Shown: in pieces, positions 43,392 to 55,528 of the stretch | Layout: each line of letters starts with the position of its first letter | Numbering within the stretch: position 1 is the stretch's first letter | Source: Globisporangium splendens | Lineage: Eukaryota; Oomycota; Peronosporomycetes; Pythiales; Pythiaceae | Assembly: GCA_006386115.1 (NCBI GenBank) | Contig: VFIW01000019.1 | Span: forward strand, 1 to 64,000 | Direction: 5' to 3' | DNA: 64,000 bases | Notes under the pieces: generated by a model | The model's input: the letters and a program-made list of their open reading frames with translations, nothing else | Database searches by the model: none | What the model was told of the DNA's origin: nothing | Program-made: the position numbers and the translations under genes

Positions 43392-43542
43392 GCTATAAGA
43401 ATCAACTTGACACAGCAACGAAGAGCTACGTTGGCGTATTTCAAACAAAAAGATAGTATTCAACTCACTCGCATAGCGCCAAAGTATAGTTTTTTGTTGT
43501 GTCTGGCACTGAATATTTCTTTTTTCTTTATCTTTATTCCAA

Positions 43543-46500
43543 TTACATGACGACGCACCCGGACGAGTTCTTCTCCACTGGCCCCGAACGCACAATGTCG
43601 CGCTCGCGGATAAACGCCGACACGTGGCTCTTGCCATCTTGACGATCTCCCCATTCGAGCGCGACGCAGTAGAAATCGTCCTCGCTGCGGTAAAATAGAA
43701 CGACGCCTTTGCCGTACGGCGTGGTCACGATGTCCCCACGCGCGGCCTTGAGCGCTCTCGTGACGCTCGATGGCTGCAGGAACGCCGAGATCTCCATCGT
43801 GTTCATCAACGCGTGACGCAGCGAGACCACGTGGACGCCATCGCTTTCGCGCACCTCCTGGAGCATGCCGGATCCGAACAGCGTGTTCACTGGCATGCCG
43901 ACCACGCCATGCACAGGACGCTGCAGACTCGACGCAGTGAAGAAACCCACCATGGACGGACCAAGTGTGACTGCGTAAATGTCATCTTCAGGTCGGTACT
44001 GGCGCACAATGCCCTCCCCAAACGATGTGACCACGAGCGATTCCTTTGAATACAGAGGCTCCCGGAACGGAGCCGCAGAAATCAGGTACTCGCCACTGGC
44101 GTCCTCATTGCTAGCGGAGCTCCATCGCAAGTAGCTGAACGGGTTCCCAAAGAGCTCGAGCGTGTTCTTACGTACTCGAGGTGGGAAATCCTCTATGCCG
44201 CTCTCCTGAACGTATCCAATGGCGCCATCCAGATGTGGATTGTCAAACGTGACCTTGAAGACGCCCTGGTACGATTGCTGCATGGTAGTGATCGCATCAC
44301 CAAACACCGTTTTCACGCGGCGATTTGCACCTTCGTCAGCGTACGGTGCGCGAATGACCACCTCTGTGCTGGTGGACGACGAGAATCCGTAGCGGAACAA
44401 CTGGAACAAGCCTCCACTCGAGGAACTTGGTGGCGATGCGGAACTCGGATTCTTGGTCGACAATGTCAGCAATGGGATATCGTCGAGAGTAGAAGCGACT
44501 TGCTGAACGCACGCTTTCGTGAGGTACGCCACGACTTCCTGACCTTCGCCGAGATTCCACTCCGTAAGCACGACTTCGTAGATCTCATCGTTCGTGCGAT
44601 ACTTGCGCACGACACCGTTGCCGTAGGACGTCACCACACGCGATCCTTCCACAGGCATCGCCTGCAATTGAGGCGACGACGTCGTGGGCTTGCCTGCAGA
44701 TCCTAAGCCAAGCATCGAGAGGAAGCTTCGCGGCGGCGACACCATCGACTCCTTCAGACATTTCTCCTGGACGTAGACGCCGCCGATCGCGATCTCGCTT
44801 CGAAGCAGCTGCAGCTCGTAGACCCGATCGACGGCTCGGAATTGGATCACGACACCACGGCCAAATGGAGACTCGACCGACGACCCAATGGCATACACAG
44901 GCTTGACCGTAGCACTCGACGACGTACCTGGCACGAAGTTGACCAGCTTCTTCGTAATGTACCCGAGACCTGACCGGACTCCTGAGAACATGCGAGGCGA
45001 CGAACCGATCGGCACGCCGTCGCTGTTTAATGCCATCACGGCATCAGCTGCGAAGTAGCCCGTCATATTGAGCGCGGTGTTGCCCTCGCCGCCGTCGATC
45101 GCGACCATGTAGATCTCATCGTCAAGACGAAACTTGAGCACGCGGCCATTGCCAAATGGCGTCTTCACGGGCGTCTGCGGCGCAAAAATACGCACCAGGG
45201 GTGCTTTCTTGAACTTGATGTACCTGACTTCGCTTTTCGCGATTTGCGTGAAATCGCCATTCACAAACGGCACGATGCTCTCCTCAGGCACAAATGCACG
45301 TACGCGCTTCTTGTTGCGCGCGCTCCAGTCCACAAGCTCAACGTGGTAAATGCCATCCACAGACCGGAATTTGCGAATGATGCCGCGGCCAAACGGTGTG
45401 CGCACTTGGCTGTTAAGCGCAAACAGCTGCGGCTTCTCAATCAGCGGAACCAGTTCGAACCCCGACTTCTGCTTCACGAACAGCTCATTCGCGTTCTGGA
45501 GATCCGTGTTCATCAGCAACCGCGCGCGTTCGCGATCCGCTGGCGTCACCCATGATGTGATCTCTTCAAACGTGGCCTTAGCTTCGTCGCAGATCTTCTT
45601 GAGCCCGCCGAGGCGAAGCTTCTTCATCTTGAAAGCCTCGACCGCCGCGCCTACGTACGTGTTGAAAAAGATAATGTTCATGCTGCGCCACTTCTCAATG
45701 TCGGTCTTGGAGCGGTACCCAAACGTTTTCTCGATCGGGTGCACCAAGTGGAAGAAGCCGGCCTCCAATACCTCCGAGCCAAATTTCTCGACGATTAGTT
45801 CCGCGGCGCGAATGTCGGCTTGGCCGTTGTCACCCACGAACACGTGCTTGAACTCTGGGTACAACTGGTAGTACTCGCTGAAGTTCTCGAACTTCTTGCG
45901 CGCCATGGGCTCCAAATCGCCCTGCACCATGAACGCGCGGCCCGACTTCAGGTTTCCCGCGAGCATCGTCGGTAGCGTGTGCATGCCCTTCTTCTCATAC
46001 AGAGCGGCAAACTTGGCGTACGATTTCTTTTCCGACATGTCCTTGTACACGTGCGGCCGCGCCGAGAGGAACACGAGGTTGCCCACACGGTCGTCGGTCC
46101 ATTCGTCAGGTCCCGCAGTGCCCATGTCCATCTCGCGGTAGAACGACAGCACGCCAGGGTACACTGTGTGGCGAGGGAACCGCGTGTCCAGACCCGCGGG
46201 GTATCGTCCGCCCGACGAGTACAGCGTATCGTCGACGTCGCTCAGCACTTTGCGCCATGCCTGCTGCCGTCGTTCGCGAGCACGCTTCGTGCCCAATCGC
46301 ATATGCGCAGTCTGCACGTCGGCTTCGCGCTTGATATGGTTCAGAATGTCGGCGCGGATCGTGGGATCACGGATGTCGTTGAACACGAGCTTGTGCATGC
46401 TGTGGAAGTCGCCCTTGGCGTCTGTGTACGTCTTCAGGTTGCTCAGATCGTCGCCTGCCGTCTTCAAAATAATGTTGCGCACCCATTTCTCGCACATCGG

Positions 46501-47512
46501 GTGTGCACTGAGTTTCATGACCATGAGCGCGTCCAGCAGAATCGCGCGCGACGTCACCGTCAAATCGGCCAAGCGCGTGCTGCAGAGCAGATCGAGAATC
46601 AGCGTGCGGCTCTGGTCCGAGCGCAATCTCGAGTGGTCTTTGACTTTGTAAAAGAGCAGCGCGAGGCGAATGTTGTTGAGAATGAAGTTGAGTTCGTCCT
46701 TCGACGCGCCTGTGAGGATGCGGAAGATCTTCTGCTCGTGGCGACGCACTTCCGAGAGGTTGATCATGTTGTTGATCGTCGACGGGAGATAAATACGATC
46801 GATTTTCGCCACCGACTCGGTCACGAGCTGCGCCTTCTCCTCCGCCGTGGCTTTGTACTTAAATAGGTTCTGCGAAAATGTCGACGGCTGCATTCACACA
46901 CAGATACATATGAGATTTCCTCACGTCATGAGAACGAACGCGTCCATATTCCACAGATGCAGCCATAAAACGCATAGTTGTGCTTCGTACCTGATTGACG
47001 CGCGGTTTCCGACTGATCTCCTTGCGGTGGATGAATCGGTCGAAGAAATGCACGCCCGACGTGAAGAAGAACACGAGGAACATGCCGACGCCCGAGTTCC
47101 ATCGTCCGACCGCGAACGGCGAGTCCTTCACGTACAGCAGCGCGGAGCTAAACATGAACGCCGTGAACGTCCAGAAGCGGTTCTCGAACTCTTGTGCGTC
47201 GTGCCACCACCAATTCGACTCGGTCGATAAATATAACCCGACGACATACATGATCCCGAGCCACGACGCGCACAGGAACGGCGCGTACGCGAAAAACGCC
47301 ATCACGAGCAGCCCCAGCAGCAGTCCCGAGAAGATCATGCCGACCATCACCAGCGCATTCGGCACCGGCTCATTGTTATTATTGCTGTTGCTGCCCGTTG
47401 AGCTGTTGCGCTTCTTCGACGACGACTGCACCTTCATGCGCTGGATCTGCAGGATCTGGTGCGGCGGCGGCACCGTCGACGTCTGCGTCACTTGCTGGCG
47501 CTCAAGCAGCAT
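43543..47512 (-). CDS. App1-type phosphatidate phosphatase with membrane segments, eight tandem repeats and CaaX box
   Basis: Exon 46991-47512 (ATG 47510-47512) and exon 43543-46887, joined over a 103-nt GT-AG intron in phase, give about 1288 residues. Exon 1 encodes four hydrophobic segments (about 53-75, 77-96, 112-127, 140-157). Exon 2 holds an App1/DUF2183 HAD-type catalytic domain: DVDDT (391-395, the DxDxT nucleophile motif), LVFLSARPHVY and FVGDNGQADIRAAE. App1 in yeast is a Mg-dependent phosphatidate phosphatase at actin patches. Eight repeats of the form V-x-TPFG-x-G-x-V-x-x-x-R-x-x-D-x-x-Y-x-V follow over about 550 residues, probably small beta-barrels. The C-terminus CVVM is a CaaX farnesylation signal. 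The second exon also has its own ATG two codons before the splice site, so a shorter form without membrane segments is possible. Confidence 0.8.
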
Positions 47513-49253
47513 CTCAAACCGCGCTTGTAAAGGCGGCAATTCCCACGATCACAAGCGCGCAGCGGACAAAAGATCTTTCACCCACGAGGCGCCTGGTGAC
47601 TTCTGTAGCTGCTCGCGGCGCTGCTGCTTTTCCGTCCAGTCGACGTCACAGGCACGCACTCGTTACCAACAGACCGCTCTTGACAGAGAGACGCCGCTGC
47701 TTCAACTGTCGCCACAGATAGAGAGAGGCGCTAATATAGAGAGGCTCGCAATGTACGCGCGCGGGTGTGGAGAGGGAGGCGGTGCTTGCGGCGTGCGTGC
47801 AGTAAAAGAATGGCGGCAGCGACGGCGACAGCAGCGCTGCCCCCTTTCTGTGTGTGTGTTTTTTCTTTTCGGAATAAATAACCTGCAAGAGTGTGGGTCG
47901 TAAGCGTTTTCTGTGCTGAGAATAGGGAACGAAAAGAAAAGCGGCCCAGGGGCACTATTACGAGTGTGGTCAGCCTTCTCACTGTCGTGACGGGTTGGGT
48001 TCACAACCCAATATTGTTGGGTACAGTCACTTCGACCCGGACCGTCTTTTGTAACTTGTAAATGTATGAATTTGTGGCGGGTTTGAGTCGAGAATGGGTT
48101 TAGATGGGAGTGCAATATGGGTTTGGGTCTGGTCTGGTCGCCTGAGTTCGTTCAGCCAATCGCCGCGAGAGCGTCTACGTTATCAGTCAAGAGAGGTGAA
48201 GCTCTTTGAAGATCCGCGATGACGCTGCGGCGCCGCCGTGATGAACGCGCCTGGCGGTCCATTTGGCTCTCGACAACATGACACACGCCCGAAGCAGCGC
48301 AACAGTGCGGGAAAGAACCCACAGCCATGCGGCACACTGTAGTAAATGCGAAGGTGTCCTAGAGACCTCAGGCTAGAGTTCGTGCTAAATGAGGCGTGCG
48401 TTTTTGTTAAATGCAGGCTGTCCTCTACATGAAACTGTAGCTCAACTGTCGGATCTGTTCGTTGCCGTATCTTTCGCGATACTGTACCGCAGAGCTCGGT
48501 GTTGAAAAAATCTCAGACATGACACATGCGCAATGTGCATAGGGAGCAAAGCGGCACGCGATTTACAGAACGATAGAAAATATCGAAGCAGCGCAGAAGG
48601 TTCCATCAAAGCAAGTCCCTTTTTGCCTTGCATGGATGAACACGATGGAGACGAAAAAAGAGCGAACAACGCGCTCCGAATTTCGCGTCACGGGTACCTT
48701 GATGACACTCGGGGCGTGAACCTTATTCTGTGGTCCTGGCATGTGAGTTGGAAATGAGTGGTGGACTGTCATTCGCTCCTGCGATACTTTCTCTATTGAT
48801 GTGATTGGTGCAAATCTCATCAATCGCATGGCAGCTTCAACCCTGATCATGACGCCATGGCTCTGGCTGGACACATCAGTGCCGCGCGCCAGATGCGTCG
48901 ACTGTGTACTGGTGGCAGGCAACAGAGCTCCTCGCACACGAAAAAGGGCAGCGAATGACCCAGATGGCGCAGGAGTGATGGTCGCCAATCATGTTGTCGT
49001 CAGTGGGCATTCAGTGGTGACGCGCCCATCAACCTTCGAAACCAAATGCATCACCACGATGCTTTTTGACTCGGTATACAACTGCATAGGCTATTGATTG
49101 ATGAGGAATTGCCAGCAAACGCTTGCTACTAGATACGATTTCACAGTGTATTCAAAACAAAGGCTATTTGATGCTGAGGACACACAAGGCGCTGTATTAA
49201 GGGAGAGCTCTGTACGACTCGACCTGAAGACAAACAGTGGCGAGCAGGTGGGC
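47513..49253. other. Gene-free interval
   Basis: 5' regions of the phosphatase gene (minus) and the CINP-like gene (plus). A 141-codon minus-strand frame at 48563-48988 has no family features and no splice partner; left uncalled. Confidence 0.4.
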
Positions 49254-50172
49254 ATGGCGCAGCAACATGCGAGCGGCTGCTGGTGGCTGCTCGACTTCAA
49301 GAAGCTCGACGGCGAATGGCAGGCGACGTGTGCACGCGCGCAGCAGCAGCTCATGAAGATCGCAGACAGCATCCAGAAGACAACGTACGCTATAAAAGTG
49401 TCTTGCTTGTCGTTTGTGTGGTGGTCGCAGTGACACGGTTCTTGCGTTCTGTTGCTGATGGCATTGGTTGACTTTGCTAATGCTTGCTCAGATATCTCGA
49501 AGGTGATCACTGGGGACCACTGGGCGATTGCGGGAACTTACATGAGCGAGCTTCGTCACGGGTAAGGATGATTCTATTTTATCATGTCGTCTGCTGCTAC
49601 GAGCAAGGGCTGACATGGCGAATGTGCTACTGCAGCTTTGGGATTTGGCGCATCGATGCCGTAAAAGGCTACTGGACGACATTGACGTACTGGTATGCTG
49701 CAGCCTGATTGTGCGTTTAGTTGTAGGGAGTTTGTGTGTATTGAATCTGACTTTGACTCGTTTGCCGCATGTCATCAGGGCGATCTCTATGCGAAAATGA
49801 GTGCCTTTTTGCACAATTCCGATGCCATCGTCAAGACTTCTGGTCGCTCGATCAACGAAAAGACGCGACAGCGATATGGTACGTTGCAGCTAGAACCTAT
49901 ATGGCAGACACTCGTGTCTGCATTTTTCGTGTTGTGGTCCTAACACGTTTGTGCTTTTTGCCATGACTGTAGAGTCGTTTTTAGTTGAAATCCTTGCCAT
50001 GTACGAGCAAGAGCTGGTCGCCAAGTCGCTCATCGCGGCCGACATCTTCGATTGCAGGACACACGACACCATGACGATCTACATCGCATCGTGGCAGATG
50101 CAGCCGCACGTTGACCGAGTGCGCATCGAAGAGCTCGAGAAGCTCATTCAGAATGATGCGCATTACCATTGA
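49254..50172 (+). CDS. CINP: CINP-like protein (CDK2-interacting protein)
   Basis: Five short exons (49254-49384, 49492-49561, 49636-49692, 49779-49878, 49973-50172), all GT-AG and phase-consistent, give 185 residues (human CINP is about 212). CINP links CDK2/CDC7 to replication and checkpoint control and takes part in ribosome assembly with SPATA5-type ATPases. The first half is helical (LDFKKLDGEWQATCARAQQQ). The C-terminal half carries the most family-like block: FLVEILAMYEQELVAKSLIA, followed by TMTIYIASWQMQPHVD, matching the MYRKELLLKRTVA and YLSMWLHQPYV pattern of animal CINP. Identity is moderate, so the assignment rests mostly on that segment and on gene size. No other family fits better. 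Confidence 0.65.
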
Positions 50173-50878
50173 TTTCGCCAAGATTGCGCATCCTGTGGGA
50201 CATCATACTAGTGCCATTTTTCAATCAGTCTTCAATAGAGTCTCTATCATGTGTTACTTTGTAAACTCATACCCTTTTGAAGTCTATTTGATGTGAGCCA
50301 CTTTGCTAACCATCTTGGATTACTGAAAGGGAGTTTATCAGTCAGATGGGTTCACTCCCCAGAAAATCCGACAAGCATCAACAGGCTTTCGGGCTTTGCG
50401 AAACCCATATTTGTTTTGAGTTCCAATCCACCCACCCGCTAAATACTCAATTTGAGTTAGACTGGCTGAATGGGTGGGTCCTGTCAAATTTGTCAATTAA
50501 ATCGACCAGACCCGGGTTGCTCCTTCAATGTGGGTGACACTTTTTCTGTCACAACGGCGACCAAGTGCTGAAACAGTCACTCAGATGGCTCCTGACATGC
50601 AACTCAATTCCGACCTCCGTCCTGTTCTCCACGTTCTACCTATTAAATTGACTTTCACAGAAGGGGGGACACGTTTAAAATCACGCTCACTGCACAGCAA
50701 TAGGCGACGGGCGTTATAATTTCGGGTAGTTTTCCCCATACTTAGCGGCGACCGACTGAGTTGAACGCAAGGGAAAGGCAAGCGGAAGCAGCGCAGTTGA
50801 ACGCACCAGCGAAGAGCTCCGTGTGCGCCCAGCAGCTAAGGAACAAGCAACAGTCAGCGGTGACTGCCGATTTACACG
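50173..50878. other. Interval without recognised features
   Basis: Intergenic; short unsupported frames only. Confidence 0.4.
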
Positions 50879-52022
50879 ATGGACGCCGGAGCGGAAGCAA
50901 AGAAGAAGGCGCCGTCGTCGCCCCATGCGAGCTCGAAGAACATGCGCATCACGGCCAATTTCCGCACAGGTGTGTAGCGTCCGCATGCGCTTAGTCTGAT
51001 ACTGTTGTCTTTTTTTTCATCATGAACTAACTGGATGCGCGTATATTTGCTTGTCTGGCATGCTTGCAACACTCATGCGGTGGTTTCTTTTTGCGCACCA
51101 AAAGAGGAAATTCGAGGTGCGAAGTGCTTTTTTATTTTTTTCAAAGCTGAAGAAGCGCACGAGATACGTTGGATGGTGTGGAAGCATGCTAATGATTGTG
51201 TTTGTTGGCATCTAGGCTACTTGTTTAAGAAAACGCGCGATGGCAAATGGCAGAAGCGATGGTTTGAAACGAACGGCTGTTTCCTCACGTATTATAAGGT
51301 ATTTGACTCGCTAAGCTCACACTGTCATCTTGACTTTGAACACTTTGTTGAGAGTACTAACCAATAGACCAATTATTGGCTTTTGGACTAACAGAAACAA
51401 GGCCAAAAGCTGCTTGCGGCGTTGAATTTGCCTCAAGTTGGCGCGATCGCATTACTAGGCGAAGACTCCTCGGGTACGTGCGCTCACCTTCCCCCCAACG
51501 ATGGCTGTAGTGACCATTTTGCATGTTCTTACGCTGTTTGTTATCTATGCTGCCAGATGGTCCGGGTCTTTTCACGATTGAGCTGAACGAGCGCGTGTAT
51601 ACTATTAAAGCGAGATCCCACGAAGAAGCCGCGTTCTGGGTCGATGTACGTTGCACTGTCTGCATTCTTACACGAGTGATATAAATCGCTCTGTTTAGGA
51701 CTAATCTTGCCAATTCTTTAGGCTCTGCTTTGGAGACAAGCCGGCGGTGTCGTCACCCAAAAATCGCCAGGTAAAGCATGCCGTCTTTGCATTCCAAGCT
51801 GGACACCATGAAAGCTAATGCTGTTGTGTTTTGCGCTTTATATACAAAATAGCTGAAATGAACAAGGTGAACACGATCACGTCGGAGGAAGAACCGATGG
51901 CCGAGCCCCGAAAATCGTCGGGTGCCAAGTCGGCGCCGATCAACCCGGACGACGAGGCATTGCTCTCGGAGCAAGAGCAGATCAAAGGCGGCGCGTGCGG
52001 ACCTTGTTGCATCATTCAATAG
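50879..52022 (+). CDS. PH-domain protein with C-terminal CaaX box
   Basis: Six exons (50879-50969, 51216-51298, 51395-51473, 51557-51645, 51722-51770, 51853-52022) give 186 residues. A single pleckstrin-homology domain spans about 28-120: GYLFKKTRDGKWQKRWFETN with basic residues in the first loop that fit phosphoinositide binding, and AFWVDALLWRQAG as the C-terminal helix with the invariant tryptophan. A short acidic linker follows. The last residues CGPCCIIQ combine a CaaX motif (CIIQ) with extra cysteines suited to palmitoylation, so the protein should be held on membranes by lipid and PH contacts together. No catalytic domain, so a small membrane adaptor is inferred. Every exon junction keeps phase, which supports the model. 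Confidence 0.82.
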
Positions 52023-52315
52023 ATAAAGTGCGCGAAGAGACGAGCAGCTACCCACGTGCGATCTTTTTTACAATCTTTTGCAACGTTTTGTGTTTGTGTG
52101 TGTGTTTCTTTTGTTATTGATGCTTGTGATTGGAATGGTGTCCTGGACATATTTTCTAGTGTAGTGACAAATTTGTCTGCACGCAAAGCAAACAAAACAA
52201 ATTCATCACGTTGATCCGGTTTGTAGAAGAGGTCTATTTCGTCACAAGCCTGGTTCATCGGCACTCTGTAAACGCACGAGTCTACCCGATTTCACACTTA
52301 ATCTGTCCACTTTGC

Positions 52316-55246
52316 TTAAGCTGAGACGCCAAGTTCCCGCAAGTAGCTTTGCGGCGTTGGCTCCCTGCCGATCACCGTCAGCAGCATCTCGTTCGGGTCT
52401 TTCGCACCGCCATGGATCATCAGCTCCTTGTGCAGTTTGTCGCCGGCGTCGGCATCGATCGGATTGTCGCTAAAGCGCGTGTGCCAAATGTCGGACGCAA
52501 ACACGCGCGAGTACAAGTAGCTGTAGTACCCGGCACCATATCCGATCAAGTGGCCAAACCGCGTGTGCCAAAACGTGCCGTCCACGTGGGGCACAAGTGT
52601 GGTCGCATTTTGCAGCTGCTTGAGGGTTTCAGTGGTCGTCGATGGGTCATATGGCAATGATTGCTCGCCAAAGATCTTGAGATCCAGCAACGAGTACAAA
52701 CACTGGGTCTATAGACACGCATCCAGGCAAAAAAGAACAGAGCAATGTCAGTCCCAAACTGATCTCTACAGTCAGAAGCTACCAATATTACCTGCGTGTC
52801 CATGGCAGCAAACATGTTCTTGGACATCTTGAGTCCGACCATCATGTCATGCGGGATCGGCTCGTTCGTCTCGTAATGGCGTGCAAATTCGCGCACAAAG
52901 CGGTAATCCCATGTGAAATACTCAAACAAGTGCGACGGCGTCTCGACGAAGTCCAATTGCGCGCGCGTGCCCGACAAATGCTGGAATTCCGTGCGCGACA
53001 GCAGCGAATGCATCGCGTGACCAAACTCATGGAACAGCGTTTCCACTTCCGAATGACTGCAAACATAAAACAAAAGACAAGTCGTTAAGACCACAACGTT
53101 AGCCACCATTTGCAACTTCTGGCCACCGGCAAAGCAAAGGCATCGCGTACGTTAGCAGACTCGGGCTGTACGGCGCGGGTTTGCAGAAATTGCACACGAG
53201 CGCGACAATCGGCTTCTGGTACTTGTCCTCACCAACGAGCCGCTTCCCACAACGGATCGTGAAGTGCGCCGCATTCGTGTACTTGTTGCGTCGCGGGTAC
53301 AGATCAAAGTAGATATACCCGAGCGTCTCGCCGTTCTTCGTCAATGCGAGTTTTCGCACCTCCGGATCCCAGGACTCGCTTTCGTCCATCGGCAGCGACT
53401 TCAGTTCCATGCCGAAAAGACTCGAGCACAGCACGTGGAGCCCTTCGAGGCATCGTTCAAGCGGGAAATACGAGGCGATCACGCGCGAGTCGATGCGGTA
53501 TTTTTGCGCCTTGAGCATGCCCATGTAGTACGGGACGTCCCACATGAACACCTCGGTCGCGCCGCGGCCTTCCAATCGCTGCTTAGCCGCCAAAAGCAGT
53601 TGCTTCTCACCTTGTGCCTATTTCATTTTAGCATAGTCCACTCGTACCGTTTAGATACTCATCTTGATGCAAAACACTATGATATGGAGACGCGAGCACT
53701 TGCATTCTGCATCAGCTGGCTCGATATGTTTGCGATGAATTTCTCCACGGCTTCAGGTGATCCAACCAAACGATCACTGATGGATAAATGGAAAGGGGGT
53801 ACGTGTACGTCAGAACTAGAGAGCAGCAGCGCGAGCAAGTAGGTAAAACGATAAGAAAAGACGCTACCTTGTGGCGAAATGTGCGTACGTCTCGAAGCCT
53901 AACAACTGCGCCAACTCGTGACGTTTTCGTCGCAATTCGTCCAAGGTCTATAACCACATCCAGAGCATCAACAGGTCCATGATGCGTTTCAGCAATAATG
54001 CATCCACCCCAAAAAGAACCATTTGATCGGGTGCTTACAATCAGATTCGACTGGGCACACGCGTTCGCCGTCATGTACATGTCCTTGCGGATCCTCGGGT
54101 CGCCAATCCATTTCAAAATCGTGTTCATGACGTGGAGGTCCGTGGGCACGCGGAGCACACTCGGGTTTGTTAGTTTGCGTTCGCACACCGAGAGCACACC
54201 ATGCGGCAACGGACGAAGCAGTTTCTCGGGAACCTCAATGTACTCGCGCGCCGTGAACATCGTGCGCTGGAATTCCATGCTCAACTGCGTAATGTCGTTC
54301 TGCAACGCGATCACTTGCTTACGTCCCTGGTTCGACAAGTGGATGCCGTCGCGCTCGAACTCCTTGCGCAGCAGGATCCCCATGCGACGCTGCTCTTCCG
54401 TGAAGCTGCGCATCAGCCGCGCGTTCTCCGTGACCGCGACCAGCGCTTTGTAAAGATCGACATCCGCGTTCAGGTTCTGGATAAAATCCGACAAGTCCGT
54501 GAAGCATGCACTCGCAGCATCCCGATAGCCTCTACCCATACGACATACACGCAAAAGATGAGCATATCAAGAACATGGTGAGCTCTATAACTGGATGCAA
54601 AGAGTACGTACTCGTCAGGATGCACATTGCGACACAATTCTGCTGCATCAATGACCGAGCAGATCGCATTCGAGATCTCGTCCAAGTGCATTCACCAAAG
54701 CAGCAACAGCGACAGCAAGCGCATCACGCAAAAATAATGAAGGCAACCAACAAGGACATCGCAAAGGGACAAATCAAGTAATGCACAACAGACATCGTAT
54801 CGCTAAAAGAGGATATAGATTGGAGCGTCTCAAGCCCAGGCGTGGTCGTCACAATCTACAATTGATTCATACACATAACCCAACAGCATGAGTCACCATC
54901 CAGCAGTGTGTCCTTTCCCATTCACTAGCCTCAGTATATAGACACCACATACGTTGTGCTTGAGCGCATTGCACTTGCGCTTCGCTTCCGCTGTAAGCCG
55001 ATAAAAGTCCTGCGGCGCGTGGAGGTTGGGTAACTGGAAGAGACCGGGAGTGCCAGGCGCTGCGGCGGCAGTTGTCGACGGCAGACTGCGGTTCCGGAAG
55101 AGCGACGCGAGCACCGAAAACGAGCGCGAACTCGGGGGTGCAGCCAGCGAGAGCACGCTGGATACGCCAGCCGCCTGCACCTGCACCTGCTGCTGCTGGC
55201 GGCGCAGCGCCACACACGACACCGTGAACGCCTGCGAGCACCTCAT
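52316..55246 (-). CDS. MIPEP: Mitochondrial intermediate peptidase (M3 metallopeptidase)
   Basis: E1 54953-55246, E2 54612-54676, E3 54039-54531, E4 53868-53947, E5 53692-53776, E6 53151-53617, E7 52792-53056, E8 52316-52708; all phases join, giving 713 residues, the same as human MIPEP. The enzyme removes octapeptides from imported proteins after the main processing peptidase. The N-terminus has a presequence with RSFS. The zinc site [11 protein letters not shown] is in E7, followed by the MIP-type [20 protein letters not shown]. The C-terminal block [18 protein letters not shown] in E8 is typical. The E2 acceptor (54677-54678) has a weak tract; a near-upstream LDE segment also resembles the family but lacks an AG. 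E5 ends at a weak donor (GTCTCC). Confidence 0.9.
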
Positions 55247-55528
55247 GCTGCTGCAGTGTGTTGGAAATTGCTGAATGACTGCAGTTTGGAGACAAAAAAA
55301 CACCTCGCCATTTTGGCACACACAATGGATTTTCATCCAATCAAAATCGTTTATTAAACTTAATAGCTAATCAAAACGTATCAACGACGTCTTTTTGACC
55401 TACCAGAAGCTGCTCGTAGGTTGAAACACCGAAAATCAACGCGCAATCAGCGCATGTTGCGCGCCATGCATGAGAGAACAAGCTTCAACGGGCATCAAAC
55501 GGATTCGACGTCGTCTCCGATTGTGTCA

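Noticed and set aside
45979..46866. 295-codon plus-strand frame over the App1 gene
   Set aside because: Antisense shadow of the catalytic exon with Arg/His-rich composition.
48563..48988. 141-codon minus-strand frame in the gap before the CINP-like gene
   Set aside because: No domain, no splice partner, ordinary composition; could be chance.
53692..53776. MIPEP as a pseudogene because of weak splice sites at E2 and E5
   Set aside because: All eight exons join in phase, total length equals the family's, and the HEFGH zinc site is intact.
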